Positions 18,471 through 27,813 are shown, counted from the stretch's first letter. The stretch is DNA of 29,343 nucleotides from Cyanobacteria bacterium UBA11370 (GCA_003486645.1 DNGI01000438.1:1-29343); one strand, 5' to 3'. Program-made: numbers and translations. The notes: generated by a model not told the origin, from the sequence alone.

Positions 18471-19424
18471 TTATCCCTTTGGCATTGTTTTTTTTAAATA
18501 AAAGAAACAACTCATCAAACTACCCAAAAAAAATTCCATCTCACAGGCAGCAATCAAATTAGTTTGGGATTGACCTCGATACTTGATAAACTGCCCTATA
18601 AGCCGACGTAAATTCCCCAGTAGTGTCCTCGTAAAAATAATTGGTTTCTCCCAACTCTTAGCATTAATCATCCGCAACTGACACGTTGCTAAACCACACC
18701 CACGAGATATAGACAGTAAGTAATCCCTTTCTAATCGCCAGCTTGGTATTTGATGATAACTGTGCAGATCAGGATGATACCAAATTTCCCACCCAAATTT
18801 ATGCAAGTACAGCAATGGCTCGTAATCATCCCCTTGCACCATTAATCCTGGTAACTTCCCCGTCAAAGTTGGGCGTGGAGGAACACTTTCCTCCCAAGCT
18901 TGCTTGCGAACTACTAACGAAGCACCAGGTGGCAATCTCAAGTTTTCTGCTTCAAATCGATGAGGTGTTGTTCCATGCTCCCGAATTGCTAAAAAAGCCT
19001 GTATCCGTTCAAAATTTTCTGGTGGTTTCACTTCAAATTCACCGTGTATTTGACCACTAAAAGCACCAGCTTGGGGATACTTCTGAGCGAATAAATAAGC
19101 TTGTGCCACCCAGTCAGGATTGGGTAGGTTATCATCATCTAGAAACCCAACAAGTTCACCTTTAGCTTCTCGAACTGCTCGCAATCTAGCAAATGCTGCT
19201 CCTTGTTCAGATTCCAAGTAATAGTTTAAGGGAACTAATTGATTCCAGTTTGCTTGATACTCTTCCACTACCTTCGCCGTATCATCCGTACTATTATTAT
19301 CAATAACAATTACTTCCCACGAAATCTGTTCAGTACTCACCTGACATCGCAGTTTATCCAAAATCTTTGGCAAACGGCTTGCCCCATTATAGGTTGGAAT
19401 GGCTACGGTGAAGTCTATAGACAT
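18471..19424 (-). CDS. hpsE: HpsE-like family 2 glycosyltransferase, copy 2
   Basis: A 317-residue GT2 enzyme. Motifs: TVAIPTYNGASRLP (6-19), VIDNNSTDDTAKVV (40-53), and the metal-binding GFLDDDN with Asp96-98. QGDDYEPLLYLHKFGWEIWY forms the acceptor-side acidic region. It matches the upstream neighbour (19415-20425) at about 70 of the first 100 positions without gaps, so the two arose by tandem duplication. Its ATG lies inside the last codons of that neighbour, a 10-base overlap, which points to translational coupling. In hps loci an enzyme of this type, HpsE, is needed to make hormogonium polysaccharide; the name rests on the characteristic N-terminus and the hps-like context. Sugar specificity is unknown. 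Confidence 0.85.
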   Translation of the reverse strand: MSIDFTVAIPTYNGASRLPKILDKLRCQVSTEQISWEVIVIDNNSTDDTAKVVEEYQANWNQLVPLNYYLESEQGAAFARLRAVREAKGELVGFLDDDNLPNPDWVAQAYLFAQKYPQAGAFSGQIHGEFEVKPPENFERIQAFLAIREHGTTPHRFEAENLRLPPGASLVVRKQAWEESVPPRPTLTGKLPGLMVQGDDYEPLLYLHKFGWEIWYHPDLHSYHQIPSWRLERDYLLSISRGCGLATCQLRMINAKSWEKPIIFTRTLLGNLRRLIGQFIKYRGQSQTNLIAACEMEFFLGSLMSCFFYLKKTMPKG

Positions 19425-20425
19425 TTTTGAGAGTTCCCGAACGGATGGAAACTTAAATTAATCAGTTGATTTTGGAAATTAAAATACCCATTACGCCAAA
19501 GGTAAAACGGACTTCTCAGACTACTTAAAAATAATTCCATCTGGCAAGCCGCCACCAGTTCTGACTTGATTTTACCCCGATATCTAACCCAATGTAATAT
19601 AATTTTTATTACATCATTAACCGTATAAACCACAAAAGCTAACGGTCTTTGTCCTGGCTTGACACTCAACATCCTCGTGACAAAACGACTTAATCCAATC
19701 CCTTGCATAAAGGGAATTAAATACTCTCGCTGCAACCGCCAATGGGGAATTTTATGATCAATTTCCATAGCCGGGTTATACCAGATTTCCCAACCCTTGA
19801 GCTGAACATAACACAACATTTCTAAATCTTCCCCCGTCAGCATATTCCCCTCCACTCTGCCACTCAAAATTAACTGACTGGGAACACTTTCTAAGTAAGC
19901 TTGCTTCTGTAGTACTAATCCCGCTGAAGAAGGGAGCAACTTTTTCTGGGGTTCGTAAATGAATGGTTCAGAACCGCGCTCGGCGATCGCTAAAAATGGT
20001 AATATGGGTGAGAGTTCATCCGGGGGCGAAACTTCAAAATCTCCATGAATCTGACTGCCATAAGCACCTGCGTTCGGATGGGTTTGAGCAAACGCATACG
20101 CCGCTGCTACCCAATTTAAGGCAGGGATATTATCATCATCTAAGAACCCAATTAGTGTTCCTTGAGCTTCTTTAACAGCACGTTTTCGAGCATAGGCTGC
20201 TCCTTGCTCCGCTTCTAAGCAATATCTTAAGGGATAAGCTTCATTCCAATTCGCTTGATACTCGCTCACGACCTTAGCTGTATTATCCGTACTATTATTG
20301 TCAATGACAATAATTTCCCAACGAATGGACTCAATGCCAGTCTGAACTCGCAGTCGTTCCAGTACCTCCGGTAAACGGATTGCCCCATTATAGGTCGGAA
20401 TTGCAACGGTGAGGTCAAGGGTCAT
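19415..20425 (-). CDS. hpsE: HpsE-like family 2 glycosyltransferase, copy 1
   Basis: A 336-residue GT2 enzyme, first gene of the minus-strand glycosyltransferase operon. It has TVAIPTYNGAIRLP (6-19), VIDNNSTDNTAKVV (40-53), GFLDDDN with Asp96-98 and the acidic block LTGEDLEMLCYVQLKGWEIW. It differs from its downstream paralogue mainly beyond residue 130 and has a longer C-terminus ending SFHPFGNSQKCL, whose last codons overlap the next start. The MITE copy at 20516-20630 lies 90 bp upstream of the ATG, in or near the promoter, and could influence expression of the operon. It is predicted to add sugars to hormogonium-type polysaccharide at the cytoplasmic face. Confidence 0.85.
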   Translation of the reverse strand: MTLDLTVAIPTYNGAIRLPEVLERLRVQTGIESIRWEIIVIDNNSTDNTAKVVSEYQANWNEAYPLRYCLEAEQGAAYARKRAVKEAQGTLIGFLDDDNIPALNWVAAAYAFAQTHPNAGAYGSQIHGDFEVSPPDELSPILPFLAIAERGSEPFIYEPQKKLLPSSAGLVLQKQAYLESVPSQLILSGRVEGNMLTGEDLEMLCYVQLKGWEIWYNPAMEIDHKIPHWRLQREYLIPFMQGIGLSRFVTRMLSVKPGQRPLAFVVYTVNDVIKIILHWVRYRGKIKSELVAACQMELFLSSLRSPFYLWRNGYFNFQNQLINLSFHPFGNSQKCL

Positions 20426-20515
20426 CGTTAAAAATTTGATTAATTGGGACTACGTAGAAGCCCTGTAAGCTGATGTGCATTTAAACGGCATACTATAAAC
20501 TTGGGGGGTATGTTA

Positions 20516-20630
20516 CTAGTGCAGGACGGCAGAAGGAAAGTGACCACCTCTGAAGGACAAGAGAGACAGGGGAGACAAGGGGGAAAGGGAAGATTTTAGC
20601 TGGTCACTTATTTGGGTCATGCTGCACTAG
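20516..20630. mobile_element. MITE-like element, copy 2 (115 bp)
   Basis: The same element as at 176-282: CTAGTGCA at the left end, TGCACTAG at the right, inner inverted blocks AGTGACCA (20539-20546) and TGGTCACT (20601-20608). The first 34 bases equal copy 1. The core is a more degenerate G-rich repeat. Here the outer ends also match one base further (ACTAGTGCAG against CTGCACTAGT). It lies between the glycosyltransferase operon start and the clpB stop. Confidence 0.72.
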
Positions 20631-20724
20631 TCAGTGGGAGGGAAGTTACTGACAACAGACAGAACGTTTGAATGTGAATACGTCGTTTAGATGCTGATGA
20701 GCTTATCTCTAGTTTTAACTCCAA

Positions 20725-23388
20725 TCAACCAACCGATTGAGGTTCGGGCAAACTGATCACTCCTTTTTTACTAAATGTTAAGGCGTTGTCCATACAATCA
20801 ATAACAATAGTATCGCCTGAAACAAACGTATTTTCTAGTAGTTTTGTTGCGATCGCGTTTTCTAATTCCCGCTGAATCGCTCGTTTTAAAGGACGCGCCC
20901 CATAAACTGGATCATAACCGACTTTCACTAAATAATCTTGTGCTGCACCGGAAAGTTCTAGGGTAATTTTTTGGTCAGCTAAGAGACGCTCGATCCGTTT
21001 TAATTGAATCGTAACAATTTCCCGCAGTTCCGTCTTCGTTAGCGTATGGAAGATGATATTATCATCCACGCGGTTGAGGAATTCGGGACGGAAGTGCGAT
21101 CGCAACGCATCGATGACTCGTTTCCGCATTTCTTCATACTGGGAATCATCCCCCGCGACACTCAGAATATGTTCACTCCCGATATTACTCGTCATGACAA
21201 TAATCGTATTGCGGAAGTCCACCGTCCGTCCTTGAGAGTCCGTAATTCGTCCGTCGTCAAGGACTTGCAACAAAATGTTAAATACATCCCGATGCGCCTT
21301 TTCCACCTCATCCAATAACACCACCGAATAAGGTCGCCGCCGCACAGCTTCCGAGAGTTGCCCCCCCTCTTCATACCCCACATACCCTGGAGGTGCGCCA
21401 ATTAACCGCGAAACGGCGTGTTTTTCCATATATTCGGACATATCAATCCGAACTAAGGCATCCTCACTATCAAATAGAAATTGCGCTAACGCCCGCGCCA
21501 ATTCCGTTTTACCCACACCACTCGGTCCCATAAATAAGAACGAACCAATCGGTCGTCCTGGGTCTTTCATCCCCGCCCTAGCGCGACGAATTGCCGCCGC
21601 CACCGCTGCTACCGCTTCGGTTTGCCCAATTACCCGTTTGTGCAAATGCCCTTCTAACTGCAATAACTTTTGGCGTTCCGATTCCAGTAAGCGTTTAACC
21701 GGAATACCTGTCCACTTAGCGACAATTTCGGCAATATCTGCTTCAGTCACTTGTTCCCGTAATAAAGCAGTCCCCTTGGATTGCATTTCCAACATTAAAC
21801 TTTCTTTGGCTTCGCGATCGCGCTGCAATACTTCTAACTGTCCATACTTTAACTGGGCTGCCTTATTCAAATCATAAGCGCGTTCGGCTTGTTCAATTTT
21901 TAACTTTAACTGATCTTCTTCTTTTTTAAGCGCATTAATTTCTTCTAGCAGTTGTTTTTCATCCTGCCACTGTCCGCTGAGTTGTTCGTGTTTTTCTTCC
22001 AGAGTGACAATTTCGGCTTCAATTCGTTCTAGCCGTTCTTGGGAAGCGCGATAATTACTACTAACACTCGTAATTCCATTCCGTTGATTTTCGGCTTCTA
22101 GAGATAATTTCTCCATTTTGAGTTGCATCAACCGTCGATCAATGGCTTCTAAATCCACAGGTTTAGAGGTAATCTCCATTTTTAATTTAGCCGCCGCTTC
22201 ATCGACTAAATCAATCGCTTTATCCGGTAAAAATCGGTCACTAATATAACGATCGCTAAGGGTCGCCGCCGCCACTAGCGCTGAATCGGTAATCGTAACA
22301 TTATGATGAACTTCGTAACGTTCCTTAAGTCCCCGTAAAATTGAAATCGTATTTTCTACAGTGGGTTGTTTGACTAAAACTTGTTGAAACCGCCGTTCCA
22401 ATGCCGCATCTTTTTCAATATGCTTGCGGTATTCATCTAAAGTGGTTGCTCCAATACAGCGCAATTCTCCCCGTGCTAACATGGGTTTTAGTAAGTTTCC
22501 CGCATCCATTGCGCCTTGGGAAGCCCCTGCACCCACAACGGTATGTAATTCATCAATAAATAATACAATTTGCCCATCCGAATGGGTTACTTCTCGCAAA
22601 ACGGATCGGAGTCTATCTTCAAATTCACCTCGATATTTTGCCCCAGCAATTAAACTCCCCATATCTAAGGAAATGAGTTGGCGATTTTTTAACGATTCGG
22701 GAACATCACCATTAATAATACGTTGAGCCAGTCCTTCAGCGATCGCCGTTTTTCCCACACCGGGTTCCCCAATCAAAACAGGATTATTTTTTGATCGACG
22801 CGATAATACTTGTACAACCCGACGAATTTCTTCATCTCGCCCAATTACCGGGTCAAGTTTCCCAGCTTTCGCCTGTTCCGTCAAATCTCGCCCATACTTC
22901 TGAAGGGCATTATATCGAACCTCTGGATTTTGGTCAGTAACTTTTTGCGAACCCCGAATCGCTTTAATTGCCGCTTCTAACTTTTGACTATCTAGGTTAA
23001 AGGTTTTCAGTAAACGCCGTCCGATCCGTTCATCAACAATCAATCCCATCAATAAATGCTCGATCGCAATATACTCGTCTTGTAGCGCTACTCTAGAGGC
23101 TTCTGCATTATCCAGCATGACATCCAAACCGCGACCGAGGTAGAGTTGTTCCAGGTTGTTGACTTTGGGTTGACGGAGAGCAAACGCTTCCAATTGCTGC
23201 TTAAACCACGGGATATCAACGGTAACACGAGAGAGAATCAGAGTGGCTAGACCCTCTTGTTCCAACATGGCGATCGCCACGTGTTCCACCTCAAGATTTT
23301 GATTTTTGAAGCGACGAGCAACATCTTGGGATTGAGCGATCGCTTTCCACGCTGTCTCTGTGAACTTGTTCGGGTCGGTGGGCTGCAT
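20725..23388 (-). CDS. clpB: ClpB disaggregase (Hsp100)
   Basis: A cytoplasmic AAA+ disaggregase that resolubilises aggregates with DnaK. At 887 residues it is full length. Domains: Clp N-terminal repeats (1-145); first AAA+ with Walker A GEPGVGKT (207-214) and Walker B VLFIDE (275-280); coiled-coil middle domain (about 405-540, rich in Glu/Lys/Leu/Gln), which distinguishes ClpB from ClpA/C; second AAA+ with Walker A GPSGVGKT (621-628), then [18 protein letters not shown] and the C-terminal D2-small domain with [15 protein letters not shown]. There is no ClpP-docking tripeptide loop that I can see. Cyanobacteria often carry two ClpB proteins; I cannot tell which this is. The ATG has only a weak AGGAA directly before it. 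Confidence 0.97.
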   Translation of the reverse strand: MQPTDPNKFTETAWKAIAQSQDVARRFKNQNLEVEHVAIAMLEQEGLATLILSRVTVDIPWFKQQLEAFALRQPKVNNLEQLYLGRGLDVMLDNAEASRVALQDEYIAIEHLLMGLIVDERIGRRLLKTFNLDSQKLEAAIKAIRGSQKVTDQNPEVRYNALQKYGRDLTEQAKAGKLDPVIGRDEEIRRVVQVLSRRSKNNPVLIGEPGVGKTAIAEGLAQRIINGDVPESLKNRQLISLDMGSLIAGAKYRGEFEDRLRSVLREVTHSDGQIVLFIDELHTVVGAGASQGAMDAGNLLKPMLARGELRCIGATTLDEYRKHIEKDAALERRFQQVLVKQPTVENTISILRGLKERYEVHHNVTITDSALVAAATLSDRYISDRFLPDKAIDLVDEAAAKLKMEITSKPVDLEAIDRRLMQLKMEKLSLEAENQRNGITSVSSNYRASQERLERIEAEIVTLEEKHEQLSGQWQDEKQLLEEINALKKEEDQLKLKIEQAERAYDLNKAAQLKYGQLEVLQRDREAKESLMLEMQSKGTALLREQVTEADIAEIVAKWTGIPVKRLLESERQKLLQLEGHLHKRVIGQTEAVAAVAAAIRRARAGMKDPGRPIGSFLFMGPSGVGKTELARALAQFLFDSEDALVRIDMSEYMEKHAVSRLIGAPPGYVGYEEGGQLSEAVRRRPYSVVLLDEVEKAHRDVFNILLQVLDDGRITDSQGRTVDFRNTIIVMTSNIGSEHILSVAGDDSQYEEMRKRVIDALRSHFRPEFLNRVDDNIIFHTLTKTELREIVTIQLKRIERLLADQKITLELSGAAQDYLVKVGYDPVYGARPLKRAIQRELENAIATKLLENTFVSGDTIVIDCMDNALTFSKKGVISLPEPQSVG

Positions 23389-23429
23389 TTCCTATATGAA
23401 TTTCGATTAAATAGTATCTCCCACTTTGA

Positions 23430-23435
23430 AGTATA
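23430..23435 (-). promoter_or_regulatory. Possible -10 box of clpB
   Basis: TATACT on the minus strand lies 41 bases before the clpB ATG, giving a plausible short leader. The -35 position at 17 bases spacing is weak (TTATAT-like), so this is a tentative call. Confidence 0.25.
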
Positions 23436-23499
23436 GCAATCTAGACTCGTGAATATAAGCAGCGGGGTGGGATTGAAAGGTGAGTCAGTCGTTGATTAG

Positions 23500-23835
23500 C
23501 TATCCAACTGCAAAGCCATCATACTGGCGTATAAAGGGAGAATGGTATGCCAGTACGATGTCATCTTTGGAAATACCACTTTCGGTGAGTTCATTGGCAA
23601 CACCAATTTCTGTACCATCATATTGAATCCAGATTTTCTCACCTTTGATGTCGATATGAATCAAAACACCATAAACACGCTTTTTTTGTAGCCATCCAGC
23701 CCGTAAAACTTGATAGTGATCGCGTTCTCGATCAAACAGAATCTGCATTTCAATATCACCATAAGCAGGCTGGATTTGACTATGAGCTGTGAGGATTTCT
23801 TGAATAATTTGTCGATAGTGAGTTATTTTATCCAT
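23500..23835 (-). CDS. xisI: XisI-family protein, without a XisH partner
   Basis: A 111-residue protein with the signature of the XisI family: the N-terminus HYRQIIQEIL, then AYGDIE, RERDHYQVLRAGW, RRVYG-like KRVYGVLIHIDIK, IWIQYDGTEIG and the C-terminus LAYHSPFIRQYDGFAVG. XisI was named as a controlling factor for excision of the Anabaena fdxN element and usually acts with XisH, whose gene normally lies just upstream. No xisH is present; the gene upstream is the NACHT ATPase, 65 bp away. XisI/XisH homologues are very common in cyanobacteria with no fdxN element, so the excision label should not be taken literally. AAGGA lies ten bases before the ATG. It could be the third gene of the protease-NACHT unit or an independent orphan. 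Confidence 0.93.
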   Translation of the reverse strand: MDKITHYRQIIQEILTAHSQIQPAYGDIEMQILFDRERDHYQVLRAGWLQKKRVYGVLIHIDIKGEKIWIQYDGTEIGVANELTESGISKDDIVLAYHSPFIRQYDGFAVG

Positions 23836-23900
23836 TGTACAATGATCCTTTCTTCTACTTCTTAGATAATTAAATAAATTTGATATTCTTGTACTCCTTC

Positions 23901-26597
23901 CTATTGTGAATGATGCAAGCTCTCAGTTGGAACTCGCAACATCCGTTCCTCAATTCCTGCCCAAGTTTGTGGCGATACTCGCACCGCTGCTTCTTTGCAC
24001 TGAATAATAAGATGATTACCGTAGAGATAATTTTCCCAGTGTAATCTCTCTTGGTTAGATAAATTGAGCCATTCTCGGTTCAGATTGAAAGCATGAAGAT
24101 AAATTTGGAGCAGGTGTTCAGCAAATTTTTGCTGCACTTGTTGAGCTTGCTGAAGATTAAGAATTTGAGCTTGCAGTGCTGTTACTTGCAGTGCTGTTAG
24201 TTGTCTAATCAATATACTGAAGTTTTCCTTCTTAAAAATTTTGAGTTGCTCCAGTTTACGGGCTTTGGTGATAACATCAATAATGACTTTCGCATTGGCA
24301 TCGGCGATGATTTTGGGGATTGTATCGGCGTTTGCGTCGTAGGTGTAGGGGTTCGGTTTGAGGATGGGGTTCGCTTGGAGTATAGTGTCGGCATCAGCAA
24401 CACCCTTGAGCATGGCGTTGAGCATGGCGTTGAACATGGTGTCGGCATCAGCAATGGAGTGAGCATTGTCAATGATCTTGACGATAGTGTAGGCATCAGC
24501 ATAGGCGGCGACGATGCCAATACCATTGGTGTTCACTATTATGTTAACGATGATGTTAGCAATAATTTTAGGATCGAGGTTGGCAATAGGGTTGATGATG
24601 GTATTACTGTTGGTGTTGTTGTGGTTGATGTAGTTGGCAATGGCGTTAGCGTGAGCGATCCCAACTGCTCTTTTCCCTACAGGTTTCATATCACCTTCCG
24701 ATCCATCAGTTACCCAATCTGCCCATTCTAATAAAGCCTTCAACTTAGAACTATTAATATACTTTTGCGCTTCCTTTTCCATCAACAACAACAACTCATC
24801 AGCACCACCCCCCATCAACCCAGCTACAAGTAAAAACACCTCTCTCCACCGTTTATCTGCGAGGTGTTCTGCTACCAATTTTTCAAGGATACGATGGTCA
24901 TTAATATATTTTGCTGTTAAATATTCCTGTAAAGTCAGATGAGAAAAAGAATAAATATCTCTTGATCGTTCTACTAAAATACCCTGCTGAATTGCTATAG
25001 CATCCAACACATCATCCGCATCTAAATGCTTGGGTGCATTCTCATTACTTGCCAGAGAATCCTGAATTTGCCTTACCGCTTCTTGACGAGAAAAGAATAG
25101 CCGATCTGCTTCAAACCCCCGATAGGCAATCTCAGATAACATGATTTTCTCTAAATCAATACCCAATTCACGATAAATCGGATTGTTTTGTAGCCGTTTC
25201 TCCGCCGCCCACTTTTTCAGCAAAATATCTAAAGCATCACTGTAAAGAGTAGCTCGATTTTTCGGAAAATCTTGAGAGTCGTCATAAACTAAACAAAGGA
25301 ATGTTAGTAACAGCGGAGTTTTGGCTAATTCCTTCGTTGATGTTGACTGTTTCAGTAACTCCCAGCACTTGTCAGCGGTTCCCGCTTTTGTATCAATTTC
25401 CGAGGAAAACCAATTTTGAATAAACTGCTGAATCTGAGTATCATCAAAGTCTGCGATCGCCACTGCCCGAAACCGCTCAAAATTTCTACGATACACCGCA
25501 GTACGACAGGAGTAAATAAACCGATTTTTAGGATATTCTTCAACAAACTCTTGAATTTGACTAATCACTAAATCGATGTTATCTGTTGGTACTTCATCCA
25601 ACCCATCCAGCAAAATCAATAACTTGCCTTGGTGTAAAGCATTGGCGGTAAATTCATCAGCTAGTGGCAACTGAACGATGCGAAACTCTTGAGCGATCGC
25701 TTGTACAATATTAATGTCATTGTTATTAAATTGTTTCAATTCAATAAAAACCGGAATACACTCATGCTGGAATACGCCTGATTTACCCTTCAGTGCTTCC
25801 AATCCGATCTTTCTGAGAAATGTAGACTTGCCAGCACCGGGCGCACCCAATACCATGAGATACTGTTCTTGATTAGCTACAGTAATTCCCTCTTGTTTAG
25901 CAAGATTTTCTCCCCGTAATTCATGTTTTCCTGTTTGGCGGTAAACTTGCTGTAACGCTTCAATCGATTCAAATTGCCAACTATTAGAGGGCGGCAAAAA
26001 CTGGACAGAAGTATAGATAGAATCCAGGTCTACAGGCTTCTGCATTCCCAACACTTGCAGTTTGTTATGACACTTATGGTAGTTGATGATATATTGTTCA
26101 GAGGCTTGAAAAATTAATTCTTCAATATCTTTATCAACAGAGCGATGTAATAGTTTGATATAGAGATTAGCGATATAATCAATCGCGGCATCTGTAGCAA
26201 TTCCAGGCAGTGCGATAAGGCGATCTAGAGTAGCATGGTGAACTCCAGGTAATTCTAAGGCACGTAAAATTTTTTCAGGTGAACCTTCCACAACTATAAT
26301 GGGAGTAAGCTTACCCCCACCAAGAGGTTTCAAGGAAAGATTTTCAAGTTCTTCAATAGTGTCACCAACAACTTCAACTATTTGGCTTTTTCGGTGATCA
26401 ATCAACGCCTGTCGATAAGCTTCATAAGATGAAAACTGCTTCGGTTCAAGGGGTGGATCGATCACATCAAGTTTGAGGTTATTCTGATCTGAACCAAGGC
26501 GCACAATCACTCGAATTATCTCATCTCCGCGTGCCTGCATCAACGCTTCTTGAAGCAGGGGATCGATTTTATCAATCTGCCTTTGATTAAGTTTCAT
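23901..26597 (-). CDS. NACHT/STAND ATPase with I9-like N-terminal domain
   Basis: An 898-residue NLR-like ATPase. Residues 1-130 follow the beta-alpha-beta pattern of an I9/subtilisin prodomain: IIRVIVRLGS (27-36), a long helix (57-88), TPIIVVEGSPEKILRALE (98-115) and the closing PGVHHATLDRLIALPG (117-132). The NACHT domain has Walker A GAPGAGKST (251-259), Walker B LLILLDGLDEV (326-336), a sensor-like SCRT (363-366), AKTPLLLTFLCLVY (425-438) and FSHLTLQEYLTAKYI (551-565). Residues about 645-780 are a low-complexity Ala/Asn/Asp/Ile region; a helical C-terminus follows (790-898). There is no signal peptide or membrane span. Its ATG overlaps the protease stop as ATGA, so the two are translationally coupled. 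I infer a regulated switch that senses a trigger and controls the protease. The NACHT call is firm; the I9-like domain is inferred from pattern only. Confidence 0.9.
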   Translation of the reverse strand: MKLNQRQIDKIDPLLQEALMQARGDEIIRVIVRLGSDQNNLKLDVIDPPLEPKQFSSYEAYRQALIDHRKSQIVEVVGDTIEELENLSLKPLGGGKLTPIIVVEGSPEKILRALELPGVHHATLDRLIALPGIATDAAIDYIANLYIKLLHRSVDKDIEELIFQASEQYIINYHKCHNKLQVLGMQKPVDLDSIYTSVQFLPPSNSWQFESIEALQQVYRQTGKHELRGENLAKQEGITVANQEQYLMVLGAPGAGKSTFLRKIGLEALKGKSGVFQHECIPVFIELKQFNNNDINIVQAIAQEFRIVQLPLADEFTANALHQGKLLILLDGLDEVPTDNIDLVISQIQEFVEEYPKNRFIYSCRTAVYRRNFERFRAVAIADFDDTQIQQFIQNWFSSEIDTKAGTADKCWELLKQSTSTKELAKTPLLLTFLCLVYDDSQDFPKNRATLYSDALDILLKKWAAEKRLQNNPIYRELGIDLEKIMLSEIAYRGFEADRLFFSRQEAVRQIQDSLASNENAPKHLDADDVLDAIAIQQGILVERSRDIYSFSHLTLQEYLTAKYINDHRILEKLVAEHLADKRWREVFLLVAGLMGGGADELLLLMEKEAQKYINSSKLKALLEWADWVTDGSEGDMKPVGKRAVGIAHANAIANYINHNNTNSNTIINPIANLDPKIIANIIVNIIVNTNGIGIVAAYADAYTIVKIIDNAHSIADADTMFNAMLNAMLKGVADADTILQANPILKPNPYTYDANADTIPKIIADANAKVIIDVITKARKLEQLKIFKKENFSILIRQLTALQVTALQAQILNLQQAQQVQQKFAEHLLQIYLHAFNLNREWLNLSNQERLHWENYLYGNHLIIQCKEAAVRVSPQTWAGIEERMLRVPTESLHHSQ
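24406..24441. repeat. 12-bp tandem microrepeat in the NACHT gene
   Basis: TTGAGCATGGCG occurs twice followed by TTGAACATGGTG, encoding the MFNAMLNAML part of the protein on the minus strand. It lies in a wider, less regular GCATCAGC/GTCGGC-rich stretch (about 24260-24660) that gives the Ala-Asp-rich low-complexity region and leaves long open frames on the opposite strand. Confidence 0.75.
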
Positions 26598-27808
26598 AGG
26601 GCTGCTTTTACTTGAACTAAACCTTTCCCTTGGCGGTTCGCATCCTGCCCCAAATCCTTGCAGGTTGATAGCAATGCGTCTATTAAACGACCTACCGTAA
26701 TTTGGCTGGCATACTTCTCTAAGATTAACGCGGCTACACCAGAAACGATAGGAGTCGCCATCGAGGTTCCATCTTTGGGTTTATAACCACCTCCCGGTAT
26801 AGCTGAAAACACCTTCTCTCCAGGAGCAACCAAATAAGGCACATCATAGATATGATTGTTGATCGATAATCTGCCACTGCCACTAAACCAAGAAACTTGA
26901 CCATCAGAGTTAGCAGATCCTATTGAAAGCGCACCTCTACAGTTAGCTGGGGCATTAGTTTTATTGATTCCATCGTTACCCACAGCACAAACCGGGAGTA
27001 TCCCAACTGCCAGTAGCGTATCAATTAAATCGCTAATATCATCTAAATATACGGAAGTGCCAGCCGAAATATTAGCAATCTTCACATCTTGCCGAGTACC
27101 AATCCAGTCCAACCACAAGTATAAATCTGATAAATTGCCCCGTCGGTTTGGCAACATCAAGCTGCTAATAAGACTTACTTCCGGTGCCACTCCAACTTGC
27201 TGACCACAAATCAATCCAGCAACGTGCGTACCATGACCATCTGTGTCTTGGGAAGGTATTAATTGAATTTGCTGATTTCTAGGATTAAAACCATGGCACT
27301 CAGCCACCTTTCCCCGTAGTTCTGGATGAGTTGAATCAATACCTGTATCAAGGACAGCAATAGTAATATTTTTACCTTTGCCTGTAAACCCCTGTTTACG
27401 TGCAGTTTCTAACCCAATTGCTTCCAAATGCCAAAGTTCATCGGCTGTGACTTCGCCTTTAACATCGGCTACATTAATGTCTGGCAGGATGATCTCAATG
27501 GGTTGATCCAGTACAATCAGGGCGCTGGGTAGTTCCTGACGCATTCGTTCCGCCTCTTCATCAGGCATTTCTACAATATTTACTCCAGTAATTCCTGAAT
27601 AAATGGGGTACTTTAAGATTTGGTTCTCTTCACGGCTTGTAGCCTCTTCAATCCACTGATTAATAGTTCTGTATGTTTTATTTTCCTGCCAAAAATTAAC
27701 AACTTCTTCAACCTGGGTTTGACGACTCTCAAGCGTGAATTTTCTTGATGACAGGTTTAGCGATCGCGCTACTGACTCTGTTTTAGGTCGGACAATGTAA
27801 ATAGACAT
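26594..27808 (-). CDS. Subtilisin-like serine protease (S8), cytoplasmic
   Basis: A 404-residue subtilase. I choose the ATG at 27808, preceded by GAGGAG at five bases, over the TTG one codon earlier. Residues 1-115 form an I9-like propeptide region (GITGVNIVEMPDEEAERMRQ and a closing strand VLDQPIEIILP). The catalytic domain has Asp154 in VLDTGID, His192 in DGHGTHVAG, the oxyanion Asn278 in AVGNDG and Ser349 in DGTSMATP. All four are present, so it should be active. There is no signal peptide and no membrane segment, which is unusual for a subtilase and indicates action inside the cell. The stop overlaps the NACHT start. An ispH terminator separates it from the gene upstream, so it heads its own transcript, though I see no clear promoter in the 114-bp spacer. 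Confidence 0.94.
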   Translation of the reverse strand: MSIYIVRPKTESVARSLNLSSRKFTLESRQTQVEEVVNFWQENKTYRTINQWIEEATSREENQILKYPIYSGITGVNIVEMPDEEAERMRQELPSALIVLDQPIEIILPDINVADVKGEVTADELWHLEAIGLETARKQGFTGKGKNITIAVLDTGIDSTHPELRGKVAECHGFNPRNQQIQLIPSQDTDGHGTHVAGLICGQQVGVAPEVSLISSLMLPNRRGNLSDLYLWLDWIGTRQDVKIANISAGTSVYLDDISDLIDTLLAVGILPVCAVGNDGINKTNAPANCRGALSIGSANSDGQVSWFSGSGRLSINNHIYDVPYLVAPGEKVFSAIPGGGYKPKDGTSMATPIVSGVAALILEKYASQITVGRLIDALLSTCKDLGQDANRQGKGLVQVKAAL

Positions 27809-27813
27809 CAATA

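Noticed and set aside
23500..23835. XisI as evidence of a developmentally excised element in the window
   Set aside because: XisI homologues are common without excision elements, and no XisF recombinase, XisH or element borders are present.
24201..24731. 176-codon plus-strand frame opposite the NACHT gene
   Set aside because: It is a shadow of the low-complexity repeat on the real coding strand; the NACHT frame has clear conserved motifs on both sides.
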